DNA from: an uncultured bacterium
GTDB taxonomy: Bacteria; Bacteroidota; Bacteroidia; Bacteroidales; Bacteroidaceae
Direction: 5' to 3'
DNA: 64,000 nt
NCBI GenBank assembly: GCA_945829425.1
Contig: CALZUQ010000009.1
Location: 1 to 64,000 of the forward strand
The notes under the pieces are model-generated. The model saw nothing but the letters and a program-made list of their open reading frames with translations, ran no database searches and had not been told where the DNA came from. Shown here piece after piece: positions 46,909 to 56,585 of the stretch. Each line of letters begins with the position of its first letter. Within the stretch, counting starts at the first letter, position 1. The position numbers were made by a program, and so were the translations under genes.

Positions 46909-47352
46909 TTATCCTATCTCAATCATCCTTCCGCATTTCGCCTCTTCCCGTGGAGCGAGTTTTGGCATTGTTATGGTAAGCACGCCGTCCTCTACCTTTG
47001 CCGATATGCCGTCCTTGTCGACATTCTCCGGGAGGATATACGACTGCTGGTAGTTCGTGTATGAGAACTCACGGCGAAGGTAACGTTCCTTCTTGTTCTC
47101 TTCCTTATGCTCCTCCTTGTGCTCCATCTTGTTCTCTATAGATACCTCCAGGTTGCCGTCGTGGTTGACGTTCACCCTGCAGAACTCCTTCTTTATTCCA
47201 GGAGCGGCAATCTCCATAGTGAAGTTCTTTGCGTCTTCCTTGACGTTTACTGCTGGCGCTGTGGCGTTCATTTTCGGCATCCAGTCACTGTTGAAGAAAT
47301 CATCGAATACTGTTGGAAACCAACTTCTGTTCATTACTGGTAGCATAATCAT
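46909..47352 (-). CDS. Small heat-shock protein, Hsp20 family
   Basis: 147 residues. The alpha-crystallin domain spans about 35-140: PAVNVKEDAKNFTMEIAAPG, the conserved GVLTITMPKL near the end, and REFSYTNYQQSYILPENVD. It holds unfolding proteins in the cytoplasm until ATP-dependent chaperones act. AGGAG lies 3 bases before the first ATG (47352) and 9 bases before a second at 47346; the second (MLPVMNRSW) may be the true start. A His/Glu/Lys-rich insert (MEHKEEHKEENKKERYLRRE) in the mid loop is typical for Bacteroidota members. The gene converges on the FKBP operon. Confidence 0.92.
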   Translation of the reverse strand: MIMLPVMNRSWFPTVFDDFFNSDWMPKMNATAPAVNVKEDAKNFTMEIAAPGIKKEFCRVNVNHDGNLEVSIENKMEHKEEHKEENKKERYLRREFSYTNYQQSYILPENVDKDGISAKVEDGVLTITMPKLAPREEAKCGRMIEIG

Positions 47353-47601
47353 AATCTCCTATATTTTTATGTGAAAGGCGTTATGCGGAGCTTTTCTCCG
47401 TTGTGGCTTCTCACGTTGTTTCTGATTCCTGAGGTCTTCGTCGGCCTTTCGGTTTCTGCCCGTTATGTTGCAAGAAAAGTGCCAGGGTGGGGTAGTGTCC
47501 AAAAATGTCATATCCCGTGACTTTCTGTCACTTCTCTTTTTAACCTTGTTAATAATCTCTGTCAAAATGTCCAACCCTAAAAGCATTTTTTTCTTTCTTT
47601 C

Positions 47602-47633
47602 TTTGCAAGAGACAAGACTTTTTGCTACCTTTG
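47602..47633 (+). promoter_or_regulatory. Promoter for gmd-fcl
   Basis: TTTG (47602-47605), 20 bases, TACCTTTG (47626-47633): consensus match. The leader of about 130 bases contains a direct repeat, TATATTCTGAAGCA and ATATTCTGAAGCA (47699-47712 and 47722-47734). The rest of the 47353-47769 gap shows nothing further. Confidence 0.8.
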
Positions 47634-47769
47634 CAAAGAAAATGTTATCTTTCCATTGTTTACCAACGGCAAGGACTATCGAAAGTTGAATTAGCGACTA
47701 TATTCTGAAGCATTAGCAACAATATTCTGAAGCAATAATAAAAAAATAATATATAAATTAAAGAAAACT

Positions 47770-48867
47770 ATGTCAGAAAAGAAAGTTGCCCTTATTACGG
47801 GCGTTACAGGTCAGGACGGTTCTTATCTCAGCGAGTTCCTGCTTTCCAAGGGTTATGAGGTTCACGGCATCATACGCCGCTCTTCAGTAGACTACCGTGA
47901 GCGCATAGCACATCTTGAGGGCACTCCTCATTTCCACCTTCACTATGCTGATATGGGCGACTCCATGTCGCTCGTGAAGCTCGTCGGCAAGGTGCAACCA
48001 TCGGAGATATACAATCTTGCGGCTCAGAGCCACGTGCAGGTCAGCTTCGACGCTCCGGAGTTTACCGCCGATGTCGATGCCGTCGGCGTGTTGCGCATAC
48101 TCGAAGCCGTTCGCACAAACCATCTTGAGAAGTCATGTAAGATATATCAGGCTTCAACGTCTGAGCTCTACGGCAAAGTCGAGGAGGTTCCGCAGAACGA
48201 GAATACTCCGTTCCACCCCTACAGCCCTTATGCCGTTGCGAAGCTTTACGGCTACTGGATTATCAAGGAATACCGTGAGGCTTACGACATGTTCTGCTGC
48301 TCCGGCATCCTCTTCAACCATGAGAGCGAACGCCGTGGCGAGACCTTCGTGACACGTAAGATCACCCTTGCTGCGGCACGCATAGCCCAGGGCAAGCAGG
48401 AGTGTGTCAACCTCGGCAACCTTGACTCGCTCCGCGACTGGGGCTATGCCAAGGATTACGTGGAGTGTATGTGGCTCATCCTCCAGCACGACAAACCTGA
48501 GGACTTCGTCATTGCTACTGGCGTTCAGCATACCGTGCGTGAGTTTGCCACCCTCGCCTTCCATTATGCCGGCATAGAGCTGCGTTGGGAAGGGGAAGGC
48601 ATCAACGAGAAGGGCATCGACGTGAAGACGGGAAAGACCGTCGTAGCTGTCAGCGAGGACTTCTACCGTCCTACCGACGTCGTGAACCTCTGGGGCGACC
48701 CGACAAAGGCTAAGACCGAACTGGGCTGGAACCCTCAGACCACCACGTTCGAGGAACTGGTGAAAATCATGGTGCAGCACGACATGCAGAAGGTTGCGGC
48801 AGACCATATAGCAGGTGTCATGAAGACAAACCTTGCCGAATATCTTGAAAAGGGTATAGTAAAATAA
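47770..48867 (+). CDS. gmd: GDP-mannose 4,6-dehydratase
   Basis: 365 residues, the usual length. A Rossmann fold binds NADP: G11-V-T-G14-Q-D-G17. The short-chain dehydrogenase catalytic residues are seen as STSELYGK (Ser/Thr-Glu) and Y154-AVA-K158 ([12 protein letters not shown]). The conserved [15 protein letters not shown] and WGYAKDYVE segments also fit. It turns GDP-mannose into GDP-4-keto-6-deoxymannose in the cytoplasm, the first step to GDP-L-fucose. The next gene, 20 bases downstream, does the second step, so they form an operon. The fucose would go to capsule, LPS or surface glycoproteins. Confidence 0.97.
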   Translation: MSEKKVALITGVTGQDGSYLSEFLLSKGYEVHGIIRRSSVDYRERIAHLEGTPHFHLHYADMGDSMSLVKLVGKVQPSEIYNLAAQSHVQVSFDAPEFTADVDAVGVLRILEAVRTNHLEKSCKIYQASTSELYGKVEEVPQNENTPFHPYSPYAVAKLYGYWIIKEYREAYDMFCCSGILFNHESERRGETFVTRKITLAAARIAQGKQECVNLGNLDSLRDWGYAKDYVECMWLILQHDKPEDFVIATGVQHTVREFATLAFHYAGIELRWEGEGINEKGIDVKTGKTVVAVSEDFYRPTDVVNLWGDPTKAKTELGWNPQTTTFEELVKIMVQHDMQKVAADHIAGVMKTNLAEYLEKGIVK

Positions 48868-48887
48868 GGTATAAAGACACGAAGACG

Positions 48888-49832
48888 ATGATGAAGCTTG
48901 ATGCAAAGATATATGTCGCAGGACATAGAGGCATGGTGGGCAGCGCCATAGTCCGCGAGCTGCAACGTCAGGGATATACCAATATCCTCACACGCACACA
49001 TAAGGAGCTTGACCTCACTCGCCAGGAGGCTGTAGAGCGGTTCTTCGCCGAGGAGAAGCCGGAATATGTCTTCCTCGCAGCAGCCAAGGTTGGTGGCATC
49101 ATAGCCAACCAGAGTGCCTTGGCGGACTTTATGTATGACAATATGGTTTTGGAGATGAACGTGATCCACAGCGCATGGCGAAACGGTTGCAAGAAACTGG
49201 AGTTCCTTGGCTCGTCATGTATCTATCCCCGCATGGCTCCACAGCCTATGCCAGAGAGCTGCCTGCTCACCGGCGAGCTTGAGAAGACAAACGAAGCCTA
49301 TGCCTTGGCGAAAATCAGCGGACTGAAATATTGTGAGTTCCTAAACCGACAGTACGGCACGGACTATATCTCTGTCATGCCTACAAACCTCTATGGTCCT
49401 AACGACAACTATCATCCTGAGCATTCCCATGTCCTCCCAGCCCTCATACGCCGTTTCCATGAGGCTAAAGAGGCGGGAGTGAGAGAGGTGACATGCTGGG
49501 GCGACGGCTCTCCACTGCGTGAGTTCCTTTACGTTGATGACCTTGCCAACCTTTGCGTCTTCCTTATGAACAACTATTCCGGCAACGAGACGGTAAATGC
49601 CGGTACGGGTAAGGAACTGACGATAAAGGCTCTTACAGAGCTTGTGGCAAAGGTCGTGGGCTATAACGGCGAGATAAAGTGGGACACCTCACGTCCAAAC
49701 GGCACGCCACGCAAACTGCTCGATGTCAGCAAGGCGACACAGCTTGGCTGGACATACAAGACAGAACTGGAAGACGGCATACGCCTCGCATACGACGACT
49801 TCCTTACTAACCCTATGAGGGCGGAACGCTGA
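48888..49832 (+). CDS. fcl: GDP-L-fucose synthase
   Basis: 314 residues (the ATG at 48891 is an equal start). NADP-binding GHRGMVGSAIVREL lies at the N-terminus. The active site is formed by GSSCIYPRMAPQPMPE and Y138-ALA-K142 (NEAYALAKISGLK). It epimerises and reduces GDP-4-keto-6-deoxymannose to GDP-L-fucose, using the product of gmd just upstream. A 19-bp terminator hairpin follows 39 bases after the stop. Confidence 0.97.
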   Translation: MMKLDAKIYVAGHRGMVGSAIVRELQRQGYTNILTRTHKELDLTRQEAVERFFAEEKPEYVFLAAAKVGGIIANQSALADFMYDNMVLEMNVIHSAWRNGCKKLEFLGSSCIYPRMAPQPMPESCLLTGELEKTNEAYALAKISGLKYCEFLNRQYGTDYISVMPTNLYGPNDNYHPEHSHVLPALIRRFHEAKEAGVREVTCWGDGSPLREFLYVDDLANLCVFLMNNYSGNETVNAGTGKELTIKALTELVAKVVGYNGEIKWDTSRPNGTPRKLLDVSKATQLGWTYKTELEDGIRLAYDDFLTNPMRAER

Positions 49833-49871
49833 GTGCCTTCTACGCCAGTTGTTGCCGGTTAACAACAGTTT

Positions 49872-49924
49872 GAAGAAAGGGCAAAAGCATATATCTCAGG
49901 ATTTAATGCTTTTGCCCTTTCTTC
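49872..49924 (+). terminator. Terminator after fcl
   Basis: A 19-bp perfect stem, GAAGAAAGGGCAAAAGCAT with its complement, with a T-rich right arm. Confidence 0.9.
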
Positions 49925-49930
49925 TTGATT

Positions 49931-50040
49931 CCTCGGCTAACAAACCCAGGGTGTCGCTTCGCTCTGCCCTGGGCTATGTGCTTTTCCCCTTTGGGGCGTT
50001 CCTTCCAGCCTAAGCCGTCAACATACTCTTCAACCGTATA
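49931..50040 (+). repeat. Dispersed repeat family 2, copy c
   Basis: The right half (CTTCCAGCCTAAGCCGTC through CTTCAACCGTATA) matches copies a and b. The left half has CCCAGGG/CCCTGGG pairing at 49945-49973, around a GC-rich loop. A tandem array follows directly at 50048. Confidence 0.7.
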
Positions 50041-50047
50041 TTTCCTT

Positions 50048-50160
50048 TATGCCTATAAAAAACCATGCCATAAAAAACCTATGCCTATAAAAATATTTCT
50101 TTATGCCTATAAAAATATTTCTCTATGCCTATAAAAAAATATTTTTATGCCCATAAAAAA
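50048..50160 (+). repeat. Tandem array of TTATGCCTATAAAAATATTTC units
   Basis: Five to six imperfect units of 16-23 bases that share ATGCCTATAAAAA. It lies between copy c of family 2 and the end of the minus-strand regulator gene, and fills the rest of the 49833-50162 gap. Confidence 0.85.
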
Positions 50161-50162
50161 AA

Positions 50163-52664
50163 TCATACCTCCAAATCGTCTTTCTCTTCCTTCTGTAGGA
50201 CGTTGCCGTTTGCCTTTTTTTTCGTTGTTGTAGCATACTCCTTCGGTGACATCCCCTTTATTTTCTTGAAGCAACGGCTGAAATACTTCGGGTCTGTGAA
50301 GCCGCAGCGGTATGCTATGTCAGAGATGTTCGGGTTCTCGCCGCTGTTCTCCAAGAGGCGTGTGGCATAGTTTATCTTCACGTGCTGCAGATAGTTTATA
50401 GGTGAATATCCCAGATGTTTCCGACATAGGACATACAGCTTCGAACTGCTCATGTTCATGTGGTCGGCGAAAGCGTCTACCGTAATCGACGAGTCTCCGA
50501 CATGTTCCTTGGCGAAGAGCTTCGCCTGCTCCACAAAACGCCCGTTGTCGCACTCCTGCATCATCTCCTCCTGCTTCACGCTGACGAGGTCGCTATTGTT
50601 TGAGACAAGGTCTTTTATGCGTGTCGTCATGAACTGCAGCTGCTCAGAGGTCTTCAGCCGATAGTCTCCGCTCTCTTTCTTCAGTCTTCTGATATACGTC
50701 GTCGTGCGCCATATTATTCCTGCGCATACCATGAGAGCCACGCCGTAGAGCATCCATGCCGTGCGCGTCTCGTTGAATGCCGGCTTGCGTATCACCACGA
50801 TGCTCCTCTCGTTGTCCGTCCATACTCCGTCGCTGTTCGTGGAGCGTATCCTCAGCGTGAACCGCCCTCCGGGGACATTGCTGTAGTACACGTGGTTGTC
50901 GATGGTGTAGTTCCACTCCGTGTCCATGCCGTCCATCCTGTAGGCGTACGTCACAGGCTCGTGGCGTGAGAAGTCAAGGGCAGAGAACTCCACGAAGAGG
51001 CTCTTCTCGTCGGGCGAGAGCGTCACCGTGTCCGGACAATGGATGGCAATGCGCGGAACGTACGCACTCTTCCTCATGTCGTTGACGTGGAACGCCATGA
51101 CGCCCTGTGTGGTGCCTATCATCATGGTGCCTTCTGCGAGTGTCAGCGGTGCGGCTTCGCTGAACATGAACATTCCCTCGAAATGTGACTTCGTGAAGTT
51201 CTCCACCTTTCCGCTGACCCCTTCAATCTTCGTCAGCGAGGTGTTGCCCACCGCCCAGACATTGCCGTAGCAGTCCTCGGCGAGCGAGAGGAAGATGTCT
51301 GTCGCCGTGTTTCCCAAAGAGTTATATACCGTGAAGCGTATGTTGTCAGAGAGCAGGTCCTTGCCGTCAGAGTTGGTGACACACAGCCCGCCGCCGCTCG
51401 TCGCCACAAATACTTTTCCTTCTTTTGTCTGTATGACGTCATTTATGTCGTTGGTAGGCAGCGAGGTGTCGTCGGCAGGTCTTCTGACATTCCTGTAGAA
51501 CGTCATCTCCCCCACGTTGTCTATGATTGCTGCCGTATATAGTCCGTTGCTCGTTGCCAAGATCATGATGTCGTTCCTGGTGATGCACATGCCGTGGATC
51601 TTTTTGGCTTCCTTAGGGTATTTCTTCATGACGTTGTTCATGTTCCGGAACTTCACAGTGCCGTCGGCATTTTCGGTGAGGAGGTTCACGCCACCTCCGA
51701 AGGTTGCCACCCAGAGCCTTCCGCTACTGTCTTCCCGGATGGAGTAAATGCCGTCGGCACTCAGCGAGGAGGCACTGCCGTCGGGAGTATAGTGCGTCAC
51801 GCTGAAGCGTGTGCCGTCCTTCACCAAGCGGTAGAGCCCTCCAGGCTTGCACCCTATCCATATCCTTCCCTTTCGGTCTTCATAAAGAGAGTAGGCATTT
51901 TTTCCGAAAGGCTTTCTCGTTGTCGACAGCCTTCCGTCGGCGGTGAGGTATTCCGACGTCTCTCCTCTTCTGCTGATACGGATATATCCGTTCATGTCGC
52001 TAATCCATATCCTCTCCGAGCGGTCGGCGAGGAAAGCCCTGACAATCTCTGCGGTCTCGCTGCCCACCTTCTGCGGTGATAGCTTCTCTGGACAGAACTC
52101 TATACGTTCGAAGCCACGGTTAGAACGCACCCATACCCCGCCCTGGTTGTCTATGAGCCTCACCTTCAGCCTCCCGATGTTCTGATATTCCGGCAGGCTG
52201 TTTATCCGTGCTATCCATTCCGGGTATTCTATATCCTTCGAGCGCTTCGTAAACTTCCTGTCGGTAGCCTTGAAACGTCCCGTCTTCTTCGAGAAGAGAT
52301 ACATCTTGCCTTGCGACAGACAGAGGATGTCGTCGCCGTGCTCCTCGATATACGCTATATGGCTCGACTCTAACGGACAGTCGTCGCCGGAGAACGCCTT
52401 GAACGTCTTGAAGCGATGGCCGTCATAGCGCAGCAGTCCGTCGCGCGAGGCGAACCATATCAGCCCCTGCGAGTCCTGGAAGCCATGTTGGATGTCGGAC
52501 ACCATCAGTCCGTCGTCCTCGTCAAAATGTGTTATGTGGTATCGCATCTGTCGTGCGCCATGAGCGGAGAAGAAAGACACGAGGAATAGCGTCAGTACAA
52601 GGAGTCCTTTCCTGACACGAGACTGAAAGCTAAGATAGGTAGAGAATAGGGATGAAGATGTCAT
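50163..52664 (-). CDS. Membrane propeller sensor fused directly to an AraC regulator
   Basis: 833 residues. A signal or membrane anchor (LLVLTLFLVSFFSAHG) is followed by two-component-regulator propeller repeats over about 40-550 (DSQGLIWFASRDGLLRYDGH; DRKGRIWIGCKPGGLYRL; DSSGRLWVATFGGGVNLL). A Y_Y_Y domain lies at about 555-622, a membrane segment at about 634-655 (WMLYGVALMVCAGIIW), a short coiled coil, and an AraC helix-turn-helix at about 731-816 (MSSSKLYVLCRKHLGYSPIN; ISDIAYRCGFTDPKYFSRCF). Hybrid two-component systems of Bacteroidota have a histidine kinase and receiver in the same place; here both are missing. It probably senses a glycan fragment in the periplasm and binds DNA from the membrane. 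It is divergent from the third susC-like gene, its likely target. Confidence 0.88.
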   Translation of the reverse strand: MTSSSLFSTYLSFQSRVRKGLLVLTLFLVSFFSAHGARQMRYHITHFDEDDGLMVSDIQHGFQDSQGLIWFASRDGLLRYDGHRFKTFKAFSGDDCPLESSHIAYIEEHGDDILCLSQGKMYLFSKKTGRFKATDRKFTKRSKDIEYPEWIARINSLPEYQNIGRLKVRLIDNQGGVWVRSNRGFERIEFCPEKLSPQKVGSETAEIVRAFLADRSERIWISDMNGYIRISRRGETSEYLTADGRLSTTRKPFGKNAYSLYEDRKGRIWIGCKPGGLYRLVKDGTRFSVTHYTPDGSASSLSADGIYSIREDSSGRLWVATFGGGVNLLTENADGTVKFRNMNNVMKKYPKEAKKIHGMCITRNDIMILATSNGLYTAAIIDNVGEMTFYRNVRRPADDTSLPTNDINDVIQTKEGKVFVATSGGGLCVTNSDGKDLLSDNIRFTVYNSLGNTATDIFLSLAEDCYGNVWAVGNTSLTKIEGVSGKVENFTKSHFEGMFMFSEAAPLTLAEGTMMIGTTQGVMAFHVNDMRKSAYVPRIAIHCPDTVTLSPDEKSLFVEFSALDFSRHEPVTYAYRMDGMDTEWNYTIDNHVYYSNVPGGRFTLRIRSTNSDGVWTDNERSIVVIRKPAFNETRTAWMLYGVALMVCAGIIWRTTTYIRRLKKESGDYRLKTSEQLQFMTTRIKDLVSNNSDLVSVKQEEMMQECDNGRFVEQAKLFAKEHVGDSSITVDAFADHMNMSSSKLYVLCRKHLGYSPINYLQHVKINYATRLLENSGENPNISDIAYRCGFTDPKYFSRCFKKIKGMSPKEYATTTKKKANGNVLQKEEKDDLEV

Positions 52665-52686
52665 AATTATCTTGAGAAATAGATTA

Positions 52687-52929
52687 AGGTGGGTTCTGTT
52701 AATTCACTTTGTCAGATTTCCGAATTATCTCTGAGAGCAGAGTGTCAGTTTTAGAAGGTTTCTGTCCCCCGGGAAACGGGGGAACCGAAGGGGGTGTAAA
52801 GACCATTGACCGATGCGGGCATCGTGACTGAGAAAACTGGCAGTATGCGCCAGAGAGAAACGGAAAGATGACAAAACGTCAACCCCTAATTAATAACATT
52901 TAGACGGTGGGAATTAATAGAACCCACCT
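52687..52929 (-). repeat. Dispersed repeat family 1, copy D (243 bp, with insert)
   Basis: Opposite orientation to copies A and C. The left arm AGGTGGGTTCTGTTAATTC has one G that forms a G-U pair with the right arm if transcribed. An extra stretch of about 50 bases, containing CCCCCGGGAAACGGGGG, sits between the TTTTAGAAGG and GATGCGGGC parts. It lies 22 bases upstream of the regulator start codon. Confidence 0.88.
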
Positions 52930-53126
52930 TTAGGTAGGATATGCCTGGTTAAGGTTGGACAAAATTAATAAAAATATTCAAGAATTACGCACAATTATGA
53001 TTTTTTTTTAATAAGTGAAGTGTCTTCGCCCTGCAGCCATACACAAAAACTATATATTTCTATTCATATTATACTTTTATCCAACCTAAATGAATTTTTG
53101 TCCACCTTATAGGCCGCTTAAAAAAC

Positions 53127-53134
53127 TAACTTTG
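53127..53134 (+). promoter_or_regulatory. -7 box for the third Sus-like operon
   Basis: TAACTTTG followed by CA, 114 bases before the start at 53249. TTTG at 53097-53100 is 26 bases upstream, longer than ideal, as at the second operon; such a spacing may reflect activator dependence. Apart from copy D, the 52665-53248 gap shows nothing else. Confidence 0.5.
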
Positions 53135-53248
53135 CAAAATACAGATCCTGCCAAGGTGCAATAATCCACCTTCCGATGATACATTCCCGAGGTACGGACA
53201 CCCTGACTTTCTTACAGAAATACCTAACTAAATTATAAAAAACACATC

Positions 53249-56200
53249 ATGCAAAGAATGCACCAAAACAAGACTCTGACCATTTCTGCCTTGAGGGCTG
53301 TCATGGTCGTGGCGCTCGCCACAGGCACGTTTGGAACCACGGTATGCTCCGCCAGCCCGTCGCCCGGGACATATAGTGCGGCGGCTCCTCAGTCAAAGAT
53401 TACCGGCACTGTGGTTGACGAGAACGGTGACCCTATGATAGGTGTCACCGTAAAGGTGAGGGGAACAGCTACCGGCGTAATAACCGATGTCAACGGCTCG
53501 TTCACCATAACCGCAGAAGTGGGCAAGCAGCTTGAGCTGTCGTACGTAGGATATGAGACGTTAGTGGTGAAAGCTACCTCGAAGCCTATGACGCTGAAGC
53601 TGTCACCAGACGCGAAACTCATGGACGAAGTCGTCGTGATAGGCTACGGCTCGGTAAAGAAACGCGACATGCTGGGAGCCATCTCCTCTGTCAAGTCTGA
53701 CGAGATTACGCAGTCGCCGACGATGAACGCCATGGAGGGCCTTCAAGGCAAGATTGCCGGCTTGGACATAACGCGTGAGTCGGGTGCGGCAGGCTCGACA
53801 CCTACCGTGCTGCTTCGTGGACAACGCTCCATAGACGGCAACAACGCTCCTCTGTATGTCATAGACGGTATCACGGGTGGAGACATCTCTAACCTCAACA
53901 CAAACGACATCGAGAGCATGGAGGTGCTTAAGGACGCATCGTCAACGGCGATATACGGTTCTGCCGGTGCCAACGGTGTCATAATAATCACCACGAAGCA
54001 AGGCACGAAGGGACGCGTGCAGATAGACTTCAACGCCTACGTCGGTCTGAACTGCATGCCGGCATATCCCGAGACATACCAGGGAAAGGCATGGGTGGAC
54101 TACATGCGCACCGGTCTGGAGGCATATTACGGAAAGACGCTTCAGGACATCTATCCCGAGGCAACGGGCGACGCAGAGCTTCAGGACCGTCTCTTCAACG
54201 CCTACGGTCTCTCGCCGGAAGCCATAGACTGCTATAACACGGGGAAATTTATCAACTGGAAAGACGCCATACTCCAGACGGGCATAGAGCAGAACTACAG
54301 CCTCTCTGTCCGTGGCGGCGGAGAGAAGGTGTCGTCATATATGAGTGCGGGCTATCAGGACGAGCAGGGCATGTACCGCAACGACCGCTACAACAAGCTT
54401 ACCTTCCGTGCCGGTACGACATACGACGCCAACAAGCTCATCACGCTCGGCTTCAACCTCGACGTGACTCACAAAAACCAGGACAAACGCAACTCACGCC
54501 TGTCGAAGACACTCAATGCCGTGCCTCTCGGCGAGGTGTATAACGAAGACGGAACGCTGAAACGCAACCCTACGGGAAATGTCACGGACTATGTGAACAT
54601 CATGGCTGACGACCTGCCTTTCGCTTATCTGAACAACTCCAAGTCGACAAAGCTCGGCATCACGCCGTTCATAGAGATAAAACCTCTCAAGGGACTGTCG
54701 TTCAAGTCTATCATAAACACCTCCGTCTCCACGTCACGCAGCGGAGAGTATGAAGGCCTGGACACATATTATAAGCTGACAGGCTCAAGCCAGGACGTAG
54801 GCATCCGCACAGCCAACAAGAGGCATAACGACTCGTGGAGCATAGAGTGGCAGAACATCCTGAACTACAACCTGAAGATAAAAGACGCTCACGACATCGG
54901 GGCAACGCTCATCATGCAGTGGAACGAGGGAACGAGCGAGAGTTCTTACCTCGGCAACCGTGGCTTCGACTTCGACTCTTACACCTGGAACGCCCTCAAT
55001 GCCGGCTCACAGGCCTCGGTCAACTCTTCCTACTCGAACAAGAAGAGCCTGTCATACGCCGGACGTCTGACATACAGCTTCCTCGGCAGATACCTCTTCT
55101 CAGCCACGATGCGTTGGGACGGCTCTTCCGTACTGTATGACAAATGGGACTCTTTCCCTTCCGTCTCTGTTGGCTGGCGCATCTCTGACGAGCCGTTCAT
55201 GAAGCCTACGCAGGGCTGGCTCGACAATCTGAAGCTGAGAGCAGGATATGGTATAACGGGCAACTCCAACGTACCAGCCTACTCCTCAAAGACGCTCATA
55301 GAGGCTCTCGGCGAAAACCTCAACCTCGGCGGAGGCTCTGTGACGGAGTATATCCTCAAGCAGGAGGTTGCCAACTACGCACTGAGCTGGGAGAAGTCAT
55401 ACAACTGGAACATCGGTCTTGACTTCGGCTTCCTCAACGGACGCATAGACGGAAGCATAGAGTATTATACTACCGACACGAAAGGCGTGCTGTACAAACG
55501 TCAGCTGCCTACTGTTTACGGACTCTACAACGCCAAAGCACCTTACACCCTGATGTCTAACGTGGCACGCATCAAGAACAAGGGTGTGGAGCTTACCATA
55601 AACACACGCAACATACGCACACGCGACTTCGACTGGAACACGACATTCACGTTCGCCAAGAACGACGAGAAGCTGCACAACATAAACCTCGGAAACGGCA
55701 CGTCTGTCGACGAGCTGGTGTCGCTCGGACTGTTCATAGACAATCCCGTGGTGACATACTACGGCTACAAGAAGCTGGGAATATGGCAGTTGGGAGAAGA
55801 AGATAAGGCGATATGCTTCGGACTCTACCCGGGACAGGTGCGCATAGACACGCCAAACCTGAAATGGGATCCGGACTATGAATATGAAGGCATAGTGACA
55901 ACAGACCGCATAACGAACGAGAAAGCCGCCGTGAAACGCCACGGAGCATACTATACGGAGGACGCTGACGGAGTAAGGACATACTACAGGGGCGGGTCGC
56001 CCGTGTACGACGAAAACGGAAAGATAACGGGCGAGACAGGAGCAAACTACTATTCTCCGCAGGCACGCGACAAGCAGATTCTCGGACATAAGCAGCCTGA
56101 CTTCACCATAGGTCTTAACAACTCGTTCCGCATTTTCGACTTCGACCTTTCCATTCACGCCGTAATGAGATGGGGACAGATGGTCAACGGTGACCTTCTC

Positions 56201-56548
56201 GGATATCCTAATGCCACAAACCAGCCTGAATGCTTTGACTACTGGACACCGACGAATCCTACCAACGCCTTCCCTCTCGCACAACTGGGCGTATCAAACG
56301 AAGCAAAGAGCGCACTGCAATATGTTGACGGATCGTTCATAAAGATAAAGAACATCACCGTAGGATATAATGTCCCGAAGAGCTTGCTCAGCAAGATAAA
56401 CCTCTCGAAACTGCGCATATACAGCACGATATACAACCCGTTCATCTGGGCGAAGAATGACATGCTGAAAGGGCTCGACCCAGAAAACACCTCGTCAAGC
56501 TTCCCGCTCTACAAGACGGTTGTAATAGGTGTAAACGTTTCATTCTGA
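53249..56548 (+). CDS. SusC-like TonB-dependent outer-membrane transporter (third pair)
   Basis: 1099 residues (an ATG at 53258 is an alternative start). The signal peptide runs to about residue 36. The regulatory-like Ig domain lies at about 50-130 (GTVVDENGDPMIGVTVKVRG). The TonB box/plug starts DEVVVIGYGSVKKRD, with LLRGQRSIDGNNAPLYVIDG as the SusC signature. The barrel ends VVIGVNVSF. It imports an unknown glycan, with its SusD partner 37 bases downstream. The divergent membrane AraC regulator is its likely control. Confidence 0.95.
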   Translation: MQRMHQNKTLTISALRAVMVVALATGTFGTTVCSASPSPGTYSAAAPQSKITGTVVDENGDPMIGVTVKVRGTATGVITDVNGSFTITAEVGKQLELSYVGYETLVVKATSKPMTLKLSPDAKLMDEVVVIGYGSVKKRDMLGAISSVKSDEITQSPTMNAMEGLQGKIAGLDITRESGAAGSTPTVLLRGQRSIDGNNAPLYVIDGITGGDISNLNTNDIESMEVLKDASSTAIYGSAGANGVIIITTKQGTKGRVQIDFNAYVGLNCMPAYPETYQGKAWVDYMRTGLEAYYGKTLQDIYPEATGDAELQDRLFNAYGLSPEAIDCYNTGKFINWKDAILQTGIEQNYSLSVRGGGEKVSSYMSAGYQDEQGMYRNDRYNKLTFRAGTTYDANKLITLGFNLDVTHKNQDKRNSRLSKTLNAVPLGEVYNEDGTLKRNPTGNVTDYVNIMADDLPFAYLNNSKSTKLGITPFIEIKPLKGLSFKSIINTSVSTSRSGEYEGLDTYYKLTGSSQDVGIRTANKRHNDSWSIEWQNILNYNLKIKDAHDIGATLIMQWNEGTSESSYLGNRGFDFDSYTWNALNAGSQASVNSSYSNKKSLSYAGRLTYSFLGRYLFSATMRWDGSSVLYDKWDSFPSVSVGWRISDEPFMKPTQGWLDNLKLRAGYGITGNSNVPAYSSKTLIEALGENLNLGGGSVTEYILKQEVANYALSWEKSYNWNIGLDFGFLNGRIDGSIEYYTTDTKGVLYKRQLPTVYGLYNAKAPYTLMSNVARIKNKGVELTINTRNIRTRDFDWNTTFTFAKNDEKLHNINLGNGTSVDELVSLGLFIDNPVVTYYGYKKLGIWQLGEEDKAICFGLYPGQVRIDTPNLKWDPDYEYEGIVTTDRITNEKAAVKRHGAYYTEDADGVRTYYRGGSPVYDENGKITGETGANYYSPQARDKQILGHKQPDFTIGLNNSFRIFDFDLSIHAVMRWGQMVNGDLLGYPNATNQPECFDYWTPTNPTNAFPLAQLGVSNEAKSALQYVDGSFIKIKNITVGYNVPKSLLSKINLSKLRIYSTIYNPFIWAKNDMLKGLDPENTSSSFPLYKTVVIGVNVSF

Positions 56549-56585
56549 TAGGCAGGTTCTATTATTAAAAAATAAAAAAGATCTT

